Shown one piece after another: positions 1-6,666 of a DNA stretch of 12,827 bases. The notes beneath the pieces were generated by a model. That model saw nothing but the letters and a program-made list of their open reading frames with translations, searched no databases and was not told the DNA's origin. The position numbers were made by a program, and so were the translations under genes. Source of the stretch: Pseudomonadota bacterium (lineage in GTDB: Bacteria; Pseudomonadota; Gammaproteobacteria; CAMYNG01). Within the stretch, counting starts at the first letter, position 1. The number at the start of each line of letters is the position of its first letter. The DNA is taken from positions 2,240,950 to 2,253,776 of the forward strand of contig CP070733.1 of assembly GCA_020347585.1 (NCBI GenBank), read 5' to 3'.

Positions 1-432
1 AATCTTTTCCCCCAGTGCCTCGCGCCAGGCCGCGAAGGAGTGCGACACCGTTTCGCGGGTACCCTCGTCGAACTGCTGTAACTCGTAAATGTAGGCGGCG
101 AACAGGCAACCGGGATAAGGCTCGCTCAGCCCCTCGAACATTTCCACGAACAGCCCGAAGAAGATCATTAACTGCTGCAGGGGGTCGCTGCTGAGCTTTT
201 CGGCGCGCGCCAGGCTGTCGCGCATGATGCGCTCGTCGGCGGCGGCGAAGCGGTTGATGAGCGCCACGGCCAGATCGTTCTTGCTTTTGAAATGGTAGAA
301 GAACGCGCCCTTGGTCATACCGACGCGCTCGATCACTGCGTCCAGCGAGGTGCCGCCATAGCCGCGCTCGAGGATCAGCGCCTCGGCGGCATTCATGATT
401 TTCTCGCGGGTCGCGCTCCCGTCACGTGGCAT
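1..432 (-). CDS. TetR/AcrR-family transcriptional repressor (C-terminus beyond the window edge)
   Basis: Likely a ligand-responsive DNA-binding repressor. I translated 144 codons from the ATG at 432 leftward to the edge without a stop. The N-terminus is a typical TetR helix-turn-helix: an REKIMNAAEALILERGY first helix, then TSLDAVIERVGMTKGAFFYHFKSKNDL, which has the family's recognition helix and the K-G-x-x-Y-H-F-x-x-K signature. The C-terminal ligand domain begins with an FFGLFVEMFEGLSEPYPGC stretch, reminiscent of the NemR/AcuR-like branch with a cysteine after YPG. It diverges from the sterol desaturase gene at 670, and the spacer holds palindromes it could bind, so repression of that gene and of itself is the natural inference. 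The inducer cannot be guessed. Family assignment is firm; target assignment is inference. Confidence 0.92.
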   Translation of the reverse strand, partial: MPRDGSATREKIMNAAEALILERGYGGTSLDAVIERVGMTKGAFFYHFKSKNDLAVALINRFAAADERIMRDSLARAEKLSSDPLQQLMIFFGLFVEMFEGLSEPYPGCLFAAYIYELQQFDEGTRETVSHSFAAWREALGEKI

Positions 433-524
433 TCTGGCTGGCTCCCGGTGTCGATGGACAGAGTATAGCAGACCAAATGGAATGTTAATATTCACAAATT
501 TTTCGACCTTCTGCCGAAATGGCG

Positions 525-557
525 ATAACTAATTGTTAATATGAATATATTAGTTAT
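525..557. promoter_or_regulatory. AT-rich inverted repeat in the divergent spacer
   Basis: A perfect 9-bp inverted repeat, ATAACTAAT at 525-533 and ATTAGTTAT at 549-557, is separated by 15 AT-rich bases. The octamer GTTAATAT occurs inside it (535-542) and again at 484-491, nearer the TetR start. It could be an operator or a promoter element for the minus-strand TetR gene; the function is unproven. Confidence 0.35.
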
Positions 558-566
558 ATCTTAAAC

Positions 567-633
567 ATACCATTCGGTATTGACAGGCCCCCGATCCCTG
601 CTAAACTCTCACCTATACCAACCAGTTGGTATA
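567..633 (+). promoter_or_regulatory. Promoter with two palindromic operator candidates for the desaturase gene
   Basis: A perfect -35 TTGACA at 580-585 is followed, 16 bp later, by a 4/6 -10 TAAACT at 602-607, which would start transcription near 614. One palindrome, ATACC-ATTC-GGTAT (567-580), touches the -35. A second has perfect 9-bp arms TATACCAAC/GTTGGTATA around CA (614-633) and covers the start point. Both share ATACC and GGTAT ends. Flanking a promoter this way is classic TetR-family repression geometry, so binding by the product of the gene at 432 is likely but inferred. Confidence 0.65.
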
Positions 634-669
634 AATTAAATCAACAACACCACAGGGAGGAACCTTGCC

Positions 670-1452
670 ATGACTGAGACACTCGAGCTGTTGACCCTTG
701 CACTGATCCCCGGCTTTATCCTGCTGGATCTGGTGTGGCGCAAGCGCCGCTACGACGCCCCCCGCTTCTGGCGCCTGAGAGCGCTGGCGGTCACCGTGGG
801 GATCTTCTTTTTCACCACCGAAGTGGCGATCTTCTGGGGCATCGCGCTGGAGGGCGTGAGCCTGCTCGACGGCAGCGCGCTGGGCACCGCGGGCGGCGCC
901 GTGGTGGGCATACTGGTCTATGAGCTGGCCCATTACTGGTACCACCGCGCCGCCCACCAGTGGAACTGGCTGTGGCGCGCCGGCCACCAGATGCACCATA
1001 GCGCCGAGAGCGTGGACGCCTTCGGCGCCTACTACCTGCACCCCTTCGACGCCTTCATGTTCACCACCCTGGGTTCGCTGGTGTTCTTCCCGCTGCTGGG
1101 CGTCAGCGTCGAGGCCGGCGTGATCGCCGCGCTGTTTCTGACCTTTAACGCCATGTTCCAGCACGCCAATATCCCCACGCCCCACTGGCTGGGCTACCTC
1201 ATCCAGCGCCCCGAGAGCCATGCCGTGCATCACGGCCGCGGCATTCACCGCTACAACTACTCCGACCTGCCGCTGTGGGACATGGTGTTCGGCACCTTCC
1301 GCAACCCGCGCAGCGTGGAAGGCCTGGAGGCCGGCTTCTACAAGGGCGCCTCGAGCCGCATCGTCGCTATGCTGACCGGGCGCGACGTGTCCCGCCCGAA
1401 GCGGGAAGACCCGGCCCTGCCCGGGCGCACCGTGGAGGCACAGGCGCAGTAG
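670..1452 (+). CDS. Sterol desaturase / fatty acid hydroxylase superfamily membrane protein
   Basis: Members are membrane-embedded non-haem di-iron oxygenases that hydroxylate or desaturate lipids or sterols. The 260-residue product shows the eight-histidine pattern: HYWYH at residues 88-92, HQMHH at 106-110, and HAVHH at 184-188, with further histidines at 124 and 165. Hydrophobic segments lie near 5-20, 38-62, 70-88 and 130-160, as expected for a polytopic enzyme with cytosolic histidine clusters. Length is normal for bacterial members. The ATG at 670 is supported by a GGAGG element at 656-660. It stands alone, divergent from the TetR gene and followed by a terminator, so it is probably the regulated target of that repressor. 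The substrate is not predictable. The C-terminal 40 residues are polar and probably variable. Confidence 0.93.
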   Translation: MTETLELLTLALIPGFILLDLVWRKRRYDAPRFWRLRALAVTVGIFFFTTEVAIFWGIALEGVSLLDGSALGTAGGAVVGILVYELAHYWYHRAAHQWNWLWRAGHQMHHSAESVDAFGAYYLHPFDAFMFTTLGSLVFFPLLGVSVEAGVIAALFLTFNAMFQHANIPTPHWLGYLIQRPESHAVHHGRGIHRYNYSDLPLWDMVFGTFRNPRSVEGLEAGFYKGASSRIVAMLTGRDVSRPKREDPALPGRTVEAQAQ

Positions 1453-1470
1453 CACTGGCCGCCCCTCTCC

Positions 1471-1520
1471 AGCCGGAGGACGCACGCCACCGATCGCTAG
1501 GCGGGCGTCCTTCGGCTTTC
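1471..1520 (+). terminator. Intrinsic terminator after the desaturase gene
   Basis: AGCCGGAGGACGC (1471-1483) pairs with GCGTCCTTCGGCT (1505-1517) over 13 bp with one G-T wobble. An inner CGCC/GGCG stem (1485-1488/1500-1503) extends it. A short TTT follows. The stem is strong and the T tract is weak. Confidence 0.6.
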
Positions 1521-1640
1521 CCCCTCGCCCATGGCCCGTGCCGCCGGCGCCAATGATCTCACCGCCCTGGTAAAGATCACTTCCCGCGCGACGATATACG
1601 AAGTACCAACCCACCCAATACCAACACGCAGGATCCATCC

Positions 1641-2087
1641 ATGTCACCGGCGCGAGCCCGTTTCGTCGTTTTGTCCACGTTCTTCGTCAGCATTTTCCTG
1701 ACCGGCTGCGAGATCACACCCTCCACCCAGACCTCCGGCCGGGTGGTCGTAGAGAGCGACCACGCCCGCGTTGAGGTCAGCTTCAACGAACGCGACCGCC
1801 AGCGTATCCATGGCTACTATTCGCAGCACAAGAAGAAAGGCAAAAGCAAAGGGATGCCGCCGGGCTTGGCCAAAAAGGACCGCTTACCGCCGGGCCTGGA
1901 AAAACAGGTGCAGCGCAACGGCACGCTGCCGCCCGGGCTGGAGGCAAAGCGCCTGCCCGGTGACCTGGAGCGCGATCTGAGCCCGCTGCCCGGCGGTTAC
2001 GTGCGGGTCCGCGTGGGCGCCGACATCGTCTTAATGGACGAACGCACCCGCGTCGTGTTCGACGTGATCTACGACGTAGCGGTTTAG
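1641..2087 (+). CDS. CigR/RcnB-like lipoprotein with PPGL repeats
   Basis: Predicted exported lipoprotein of 148 residues. The N-terminus has a short basic start, a hydrophobic core and a lipobox LTGC with the modified Cys at 23. The middle (about residues 65-120) is basic and carries a degenerate repeat: MPPGLAKK, LPPGLEKQ, LPPGLEAK, then LPGDLE and PLPGGY. The end, VRVGADIVLMDERTRVVFDVI, resembles the conserved C-terminal block of the RcnB/CigR group. In that group PPGLAK-type repeats precede a small folded domain; CigR is an anti-virulence regulator in Salmonella and RcnB a periplasmic metal-homeostasis factor. Neither role can be transferred here. The ATG at 1641 has AGGA upstream. It converges with the EF-hand gene. 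Family likeness is by eye; the lipoprotein call is stronger than the family call. Confidence 0.8.
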   Translation: MSPARARFVVLSTFFVSIFLTGCEITPSTQTSGRVVVESDHARVEVSFNERDRQRIHGYYSQHKKKGKSKGMPPGLAKKDRLPPGLEKQVQRNGTLPPGLEAKRLPGDLERDLSPLPGGYVRVRVGADIVLMDERTRVVFDVIYDVAV

Positions 2088-2140
2088 CCACTCACCCGAC
2101 GCGCGCGCGGGCCAGTACACCGCGCACGCCGCCGTGGCTA
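2086..2140. terminator. Candidate bidirectional terminator between convergent genes
   Basis: TAGCCAC at 2086-2092 pairs with GTGGCTA at 2134-2140, and a nested GCGCGG/CCGCGC stem lies at 2105-2110 and 2120-2125. A TATTTCT tract follows on the plus strand. It includes the last bases of the upstream gene and the stop codon of the EF-hand gene, so both transcripts would end here. The long interior makes this only a candidate. Confidence 0.35.
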
Positions 2141-2392
2141 TTTCTCGGGGAACGTATCGGTAGGGACTTGCTCGAACGCCGAGAACTCGGACTCGGTCAG
2201 CTGGCCGTCCTTATTGGCATCCACCGTTGCCCAGTGCTCCCGCAGGTCACTCCGCGCGGTAGCCTCGCTGCGGCTGATGTAGCCGTCCCCGTCCTGGTCC
2301 AGATCCGAAAAGGCCTTGCCCGCTTCGCCCGCCATAACCGAGATGGCTGAAACACCAAACACCAACAACATCGTTAGTAGTGTCTTTCGCAT
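2138..2392 (-). CDS. Small exported EF-hand calcium-binding protein
   Basis: The 84-residue product has a signal peptide (MRKTLLTMLLVFGVSAISVMA, cleavage likely after VMA at residue 21). Two EF-hand loops follow: DLDQDGDGYISRSE (about residues 31-44) and DANKDGQLTESE (about 58-69). Both keep Asp at loop positions 1, 3 and 5, Gly at 6 and Glu at 12. The pair is spaced as one EF-hand unit. It probably binds calcium in the periplasm; a buffering or sensing role is inference. A GGAGGA ribosome-binding site sits directly upstream of the ATG at 2392. It is preceded by an unusually long structured leader that could regulate it. Confidence 0.9.
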   Translation of the reverse strand: MRKTLLTMLLVFGVSAISVMAGEAGKAFSDLDQDGDGYISRSEATARSDLREHWATVDANKDGQLTESEFSAFEQVPTDTFPEK

Positions 2393-2464
2393 GACGCATT
2401 CCTCCGTCGGTCGGTGGTCAGGGACGCGTGAAACACGTTGGTGTGCAGAACAGCAAGCGCTGGC

Positions 2465-2486
2465 GCCCCGACGCTAAGTGCGGGGC
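2465..2486. other. GC-rich hairpin in the EF-hand leader
   Basis: GCCCCG (2465-2470) pairs perfectly with CGGGGC (2481-2486) around a 10-base loop. No T tract follows on the minus strand, so it is more likely a leader structure than a terminator. Confidence 0.4.
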
Positions 2487-2520
2487 ATTAACGGCATTTC
2501 CGGGGAATAACAGCCTCAGT

Positions 2521-2630
2521 CAAAGCCTCAAGCTTGCGGCTTGAGGGCTGGCTGGAGAACCCGGCGCCAGGAGGTTGGCGTCCCGCCCACACATGCTCCC
2601 TGGGTTTCCCTGGCCGAAAAGAAACCTGAT
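2521..2630 (-). ncRNA. Possible small RNA or structured leader upstream of the EF-hand gene
   Basis: This stretch has no credible gene. If transcribed leftward from the promoter at 2637-2664, the RNA would contain a GGTTTC/GAAACC stem, a GGCG-GGA-CGCC hairpin, an AACC/GGTT pairing, and a strong CCTCAAGC-loop-GCTTGAGG hairpin (2526-2546) followed by CTTTG. That last hairpin could end a roughly 110-nt RNA or act as an attenuator in a 240-nt leader. I do not recognise a known RNA family. Folding is by eye and there is no comparative evidence. Confidence 0.3.
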
Positions 2631-2636
2631 ACAGGA

Positions 2637-2664
2637 ACCATAGCCCCTGCGGTCGCACTGTCAA
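2637..2664 (-). promoter_or_regulatory. Sigma-70-like promoter reading toward the EF-hand gene
   Basis: On the minus strand TTGACA (2664-2659, perfect) is followed after 16 bp by TATGGT (2642-2637, four of six). Transcription would start near 2630, leaving a leader of about 240 nt before the EF-hand ATG. Confidence 0.45.
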
Positions 2665-2695
2665 GCGGGCCCGCCGGAGCCGCCGGCAGCGGTGC

Positions 2696-3523
2696 TCAGG
2701 CGATGGCAGCTTCCACGGCGTCGCGGCGTTCGACCTGTTGCGCATCCAGGTTGTCACCTGGCTCGTTGCTCAGGTGTGGCTCTGACCTTAGCAACTCGGC
2801 GAGGCGTTGGTAGTCGGCCGTGGCCGGCGAATCCGCATCGTACTGGAGGATCGGCAACCCTTTGCACACCGCTTCCTTAACCCGTACGGTGTGATGCACC
2901 ATCAGCGGCAGCACCTCGTCGGCATAACGCTCCCAAATGTTGCGCAGGAAGGAACGCGCTAGGCGCGTGCGGTTGTCCACCATGGTCGGCAGAATTCGCA
3001 CTGTGAAGTTGCGCTGATGCTTTTGCTGCAGTACCTCGATGGCATGGTGTAGTTTCGCCACACTGTCCATGGCAAACAGCCCCATCTCGATGGGCACCAG
3101 CAACTCATCGGCGGCCAGCAGCGCATTGGTCGTCAACAAGCCAAGCGCGGCGGGGCAATCGATCACCACAAAGTCATAATCAGCATCGACCTGCGCAAGG
3201 TGCATCGACAATTCCATCTCGCGTGGCCAGTCGGATAACAGCGTTTCAGCGCGGCCAAGGCTGCGGGTCGCCGGCAATAAATCGATACCCGCTACCACAT
3301 CACGGACGATGACATCGCGTAGCAGTGCGCGCTTGGCAAACACCTCATACAAGCCGACCTGATCGTCGCACGTCAGACCCGTACCAAGCGTTGCGTGCCC
3401 CTGGGTATCGAGATCCACCAGCAACACCCTTGCGCCCTGACAACCGAGGCTGGCGGCGAGGTTGATGGCCGTGGTGGTTTTACCGCATCCACCCTTGGTA
3501 TTCGCGATAGCGATGGTCTTCAT
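2696..3523 (-). CDS. Orphan ParA/MinD-family P-loop ATPase
   Basis: ParA ATPases dimerise on ATP, bind DNA non-specifically and position plasmids, chromosomes or protein cargo. The 275-residue product has the deviant Walker A KGGCGKTTT at residues 10-18 with signature Lys10, the A' motif DLDTQ at 37-41, and Walker B VVIDCPA at 119-125. The open frame extends upstream to 3718, but the ATG at 3523 is chosen because AAGGAGGTG lies just before it and the ParA fold begins at MKTIAIANTKGG. No ParB gene or parS-like repeat is adjacent, so partition of a replicon is unlikely; cargo positioning is possible but unproven. The last 25 residues are polar and variable. Genes upstream on the same strand are ArfB and YajD, 370 nt away. 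Confidence 0.93.
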   Translation of the reverse strand: MKTIAIANTKGGCGKTTTAINLAASLGCQGARVLLVDLDTQGHATLGTGLTCDDQVGLYEVFAKRALLRDVIVRDVVAGIDLLPATRSLGRAETLLSDWPREMELSMHLAQVDADYDFVVIDCPAALGLLTTNALLAADELLVPIEMGLFAMDSVAKLHHAIEVLQQKHQRNFTVRILPTMVDNRTRLARSFLRNIWERYADEVLPLMVHHTVRVKEAVCKGLPILQYDADSPATADYQRLAELLRSEPHLSNEPGDNLDAQQVERRDAVEAAIA

Positions 3524-3805
3524 ATCGGCACCTCCTTGGTGCAATGGTCCGTCTTGGGGGGGAACGATAGCGATGCCCGTTGCAAAAGCGCGCGATCGAT
3601 GGCGGCAGACAGCGACATACCGGTAGCTGTGCCATGCGGCGATCATTGGGGGAAGGGGGAGTGCGGCGCCTGCGGCAAGAGAGCGCAGGAACCAAGTTGA
3701 CTGAATGCGCCGATGCATTCATCGACGCCGGGACGTCCTGGTGTAACGGACACCCGCGCATGTCGCGTACCGCGTGTCGGTCACATGGACCCTCCACGTG
3801 GATAT

Positions 3806-3847
3806 GACTATTCCATTACAAAATAGTCGGAATATTCGCGAAGTCAA
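3806..3847 (-). promoter_or_regulatory. Candidate promoter and overlapping operator for the parA-like gene
   Basis: On the minus strand TTGACT (3847-3842) and TATTTT (3825-3820) are separated by 16 bp. A 7-bp inverted repeat, GACTATT at 3806-3812 and AATAGTC at 3822-3828, overlaps the -10 and start point. The predicted leader to the ATG at 3523 is about 290 nt and holds no gene I can support. A separate palindrome, TCCACGTGGA, lies just downstream at 3793-3802. Confidence 0.4.
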
Positions 3848-3893
3848 GGTGGATTGTGGTGTGACACACGCGCACCGGCATGCTCGTCACTCA

Positions 3894-4313
3894 CTATTCG
3901 ATCGCCGGCTTGCCACGCATTCGTTTGGTTGCACCGCGACGGCGTTTCTCTTCCAGCGTGCGCCGCTTAACGGCGCGGCTTGGCTTTGTCTTGATGCGGC
4001 GCTTTGGCCGTTCCGCCGCCTTGCGAATCAGACGCACCAAGCGTTCGAACGCATCCTCCCGGTTGCGCTCCTGGGTGCGAAAGCGCTGCGCCTCGATCAC
4101 CAATACACCGCGGGTGTTGATGCGCTTGCCCGCCAGGCTAACCAGGCGCTGGCGCACCTCCTGGGGGAGTGAGGTCGTGTGCCTGACGTCAAAACGCAGT
4201 TGTACCGCCGTGGCAACCTTGTTCACGTTCTGTCCGCCAGGTCCCGAGGCGCGCACAAACTTTAGATGCACCTCGTCCTCGGGGATGGAAATCTGGTGGT
4301 TGATGGGAATCAT
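3894..4313 (-). CDS. arfB: ArfB (YaeJ) peptidyl-tRNA hydrolase, ribosome rescue
   Basis: ArfB releases nascent chains from ribosomes stalled on truncated mRNA by hydrolysing peptidyl-tRNA, a backup to tmRNA. The 139-residue product has the class I release-factor motif SGPGGQNVNK with GGQ at residues 26-28. The C-terminal tail is very basic (AERPKRRIKTKPSRAVKRR and onward), the part that enters the empty mRNA channel in E. coli ArfB, which is 140 residues long. The ATG at 4313 gives the family N-terminus MIPINHQISIPEDEV; the open frame extends 25 codons further, but that part has no homologous look. The Shine-Dalgarno is weak (GGAA). It lies 75 nt downstream of yajD, probably co-transcribed. 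Confidence 0.95.
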   Translation of the reverse strand: MIPINHQISIPEDEVHLKFVRASGPGGQNVNKVATAVQLRFDVRHTTSLPQEVRQRLVSLAGKRINTRGVLVIEAQRFRTQERNREDAFERLVRLIRKAAERPKRRIKTKPSRAVKRRTLEEKRRRGATKRMRGKPAIE

Positions 4314-4388
4314 CGCAAATTCCGGCGCTTCCGGTTGCAATAGCCGTCGAGGCGTCAATTGACACACCCGGCGGCAAACACCGTGCAA

Positions 4389-4790
4389 CTAGGTGTCCTT
4401 TTTCATGCGCTCTTTGAGATCGGCAAACGGGTTGTGGGTCGCGGGTTTCGCCTTGGTCGGCGTTCGGCCAAAGTCCGGATCCACGCCCCGCACCAGGTGT
4501 GAGTACTTCTGGTGCTCCCAGTCATGGCAGTACAGGCATAGGTTCTCCCAGTTGCTGCCATCGGATGGATTATTGTCGTGGTTGTGGTCCTTGTGATGCA
4601 CCGTCAGCTCATGGAGGTTGGCGCGCGTGAACTCACGGCCGCAACGGGCACACACCCACGGATACAGACGCAGCGACTGCTCGCGGTAGCCGCGCATCCG
4701 GGACTCGGCCTCACGCCGTGCCTTGGCAACAACCTCATCGAGCTTGTTCTGATTTATCTTTTGGCCTGGCTTGCGCCTGTTGGTTGGCAT
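4389..4790 (-). CDS. yajD: YajD-family HNH nuclease-like protein
   Basis: Closely resembles E. coli YajD, an HNH-domain protein of unknown physiological role. Of 133 residues, the core is GYREQSLRLYPWVCARCGREF (Cys47 and Cys50), then LTVHHKDHNHDNNP (His65-His66), GSNWENLCLYCHDWEH (Cys85, Cys88, His89, His93), and the family's C-terminal NPFADLKERMKK. The two CxxC pairs would hold the structural zinc and the HH plus Asn/His the catalytic metal. The ATG at 4790 is chosen (AGGGA upstream, short basic N-terminus); an in-frame extension reaches 4904 but starts in unlike sequence. It is followed by arfB on the same strand. Confidence 0.93.
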   Translation of the reverse strand: MPTNRRKPGQKINQNKLDEVVAKARREAESRMRGYREQSLRLYPWVCARCGREFTRANLHELTVHHKDHNHDNNPSDGSNWENLCLYCHDWEHQKYSHLVRGVDPDFGRTPTKAKPATHNPFADLKERMKKDT

Positions 4791-4916
4791 CGATGGTCCC
4801 TGCTGCGCTCCGTACCGACTAACTCTTCGCGATACGGTGTATCTTCGCGCAATTATAGCGCCTTGGTCAGGGTGCAGGGACTTCCACGGTGCGTGCGAAG
4901 TCACAAACCCATGTGG

Positions 4917-5387
4917 TTATTGGTATTGCGCTGAGGTAATAAACTGCTCAAACGCCTCGCACCAGACAATGACAGTATTGAATGCGCTGGTATCAATCGA
5001 ATCCGGTACGGTGACAATAAAGTTTTCAAAGGTATTCACATCGCCAACCTGTGCCATCCGGCTGCGCAGGCGAGCAAAGTCCTTTTCGGTCTCGACGAAC
5101 TCGGGCGACAAGTAAAGCTTGTAGTTCGGGCCCGGTGCGATACTGCCTTGTAGCGAAATGGACCTGGGCCCGACGTAGACAGTCCCTTCGCCCCAGTGCA
5201 GGGCATCGCTATCTTCGAGATCGCGCCGGAACTCACCCGTAAAACTTGCCGTGTCGGCAGCTTGCCTAACCTCTGAGGCCGTGGGAGCGGGCGGTGCAGT
5301 CAGTATCGGCAAGGCATAAATACCTATCGCAAAACCGGCAGCGGCAGCCACCAGATGTGAGAACAGCAGGACGAGAATCTTTTTCAT
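4917..5387 (-). CDS. DM13-domain membrane-anchored protein
   Basis: DM13 domains are small beta-rich extracytoplasmic domains proposed to take part in electron transfer through a conserved cysteine. The 156-residue product has one N-terminal membrane segment (about residues 4-28) and a short Pro/Ala linker. The DM13 body runs from ASFTGEFRRDL through HWGEGTVYVG, a GPNYKLYLSP stretch and the hallmark end TVIVWCEAFEQFITSAQY with Cys143. It is probably anchored in the inner membrane facing the periplasm. The ATG at 5387 gives a typical MKKILVLLFS start, though the ribosome-binding site is poor. PsiE is upstream (105 nt) and yajD downstream (126 nt), all minus. Confidence 0.88.
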   Translation of the reverse strand: MKKILVLLFSHLVAAAAGFAIGIYALPILTAPPAPTASEVRQAADTASFTGEFRRDLEDSDALHWGEGTVYVGPRSISLQGSIAPGPNYKLYLSPEFVETEKDFARLRSRMAQVGDVNTFENFIVTVPDSIDTSAFNTVIVWCEAFEQFITSAQYQ

Positions 5388-5492
5388 CTTGAGGGGGCAC
5401 CGATCTATAGGCCGGAATTGATCGCAACTAATGCGATAGCTTACAGGCGACTAACAGTGCTCCGGCGTTGACACGTGCTACCGAGCGAGCAA

Positions 5493-5891
5493 TTAGCCAC
5501 CGTCTGCTTTGCCGTAAGGAAAGCGCGTGTGGCCAAATCGAATCACAAGAATCGCCAGTGCGATCAGCAACGCTGCCCCTGCGACACCTACCATTCGCCA
5601 GGTATCGAGGGCCTTCATATCGAGAATCATATAACGCGCTAATGCCACTATCGCAATGTAGAGTGGCATACGTACGGGTAGCTTGCCGGAGTCAAGATAG
5701 ATCGCCACCATCGCAAGGACTTCGAGATAGATAAAGAGAAGCAGCAAATCCGCCAACGTGACCGTTCTGGCGTCATACATCGCCAGAACCTCAACCCCCA
5801 TTGCGATCACCGTGGAGATCGCAATCACCACAAGACCGATATCCTGAACCCACGTAAGCGCTTTGTGCCCAATGCTGCCAATGCTGTTCAT
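5493..5891 (-). CDS. PsiE-family inner-membrane protein
   Basis: PsiE was named for induction by phosphate starvation in E. coli; its biochemical role is unknown. The 132-residue product has four hydrophobic segments (about 17-35, 47-65, 72-90 and 98-117). It also has the family's conserved loop YLDSGKLPVRMPLYIAIVA followed by ARYMILDMK. E. coli PsiE is of similar length. The ATG at 5891 is preceded by AGGA. Its neighbours give no phosphate link and I see no clear Pho box upstream. It sits between the SRPBCC gene and the DM13 gene on the same strand. Confidence 0.9.
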   Translation of the reverse strand: MNSIGSIGHKALTWVQDIGLVVIAISTVIAMGVEVLAMYDARTVTLADLLLLFIYLEVLAMVAIYLDSGKLPVRMPLYIAIVALARYMILDMKALDTWRMVGVAGAALLIALAILVIRFGHTRFPYGKADGG

Positions 5892-6078
5892 GATTTGCTA
5901 TTCCTGGTGATCCTCATGACAAAATTGCGGTTATAGTGTGACTTCTTGCTGAGCTTCAAACCGCACTCAAGCACGCACTAGCCCTTTCTATCGATAGTGC
6001 AATTTCCTGTTCTTGAGAATAATAACACCAAGGATGACAAACAACCCCATGACAATGGCGACTTACGCATACATTGCT

Positions 6079-6573
6079 TTAAGCGTGGCGGTTTCTTTCA
6101 TCACGCGTTTTGTAAGCAAGTCTACGCCAATTCTTTGATGCGTAGCGGTGGGCCTGCCGTAGCGCAAACCATAGAGCATACCGCTTGAGGACCTTAAATG
6201 GTCTCTGTGAATCAAAAACGGTGGTCCGCACCACCCGGGTGCGGTTACTGTCGAGGGGAACGAGTTCAAAGGTATCAATCAATTCACCCACCCAATCATT
6301 CGACCATAGCGTACTACTCTTCATGGAATAGGTAAGCTTCCGATTGTCGTCACAGGCCAGAATCTCCTGATCGATATAGCCCTGGTCAGTCTTGCATTGG
6401 CGTGTGTTGCCGACGGCTGCTTCGCCTTCCAGGACGCGGCAGCTGATAGGCTTCGGCACACCCAGGCGGAAGCCCAGTGGGCGCGCGAGGTCCATTTCTG
6501 CAGTAAAGAAATGCGGCCATACATGCTCGGGCATACAATCGAATATCCACTCTGATTCTAGTTTCATTGCCAT
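6079..6573 (-). CDS. SRPBCC/START-like domain protein (polyketide cyclase-like fold)
   Basis: The roughly 164-residue product fits the SRPBCC helix-grip fold, whose members bind hydrophobic ligands. The N-terminus, ESEWIFDCMPEHVWPHFF, is the usual opening strand and helix (x-P-x-x-V-W). It is followed by alternating beta strands such as RKLTYSMKSS and TFELVPLDSNRTRVVRTTVF, and a long C-terminal amphipathic helix. No catalytic residues can be assigned. The start is uncertain: ATG at 6573 or 6567, or TTG at 6582; none has a good Shine-Dalgarno. A CRP/FNR-like palindrome lies about 100 nt upstream. Fold call moderate; function unknown. Confidence 0.72.
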   Translation of the reverse strand: MAMKLESEWIFDCMPEHVWPHFFTAEMDLARPLGFRLGVPKPISCRVLEGEAAVGNTRQCKTDQGYIDQEILACDDNRKLTYSMKSSTLWSNDWVGELIDTFELVPLDSNRTRVVRTTVFDSQRPFKVLKRYALWFALRQAHRYASKNWRRLAYKTRDERNRHA

Positions 6574-6666
6574 AACTCGCAAAGTCTGATTCGCCGCCTG
6601 CCGGGACCAGTAGCTCAGCAGAACAGCTCGTAAAACGCAATTGATTTTGCCACGCGCCCCGGTTGC

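Noticed and set aside
613..1647. 344-residue open frame on the minus strand, antisense to the desaturase
   Set aside because: It covers a gene with a complete histidine signature on the other strand; its Ala/Gly/His/Gln-rich composition is what antisense of GC-rich coding DNA gives.
3524..3718. 65-codon upstream extension of the ParA frame
   Set aside because: The strong AAGGAGGTG before the ATG at 3523 and the position of the P-loop fix the start there.
3480..3797. 105-residue minus-strand frame overlapping the ParA start
   Set aside because: Arg/Pro/Cys-rich, no Shine-Dalgarno, runs into the ParA coding region in another frame; typical chance frame.
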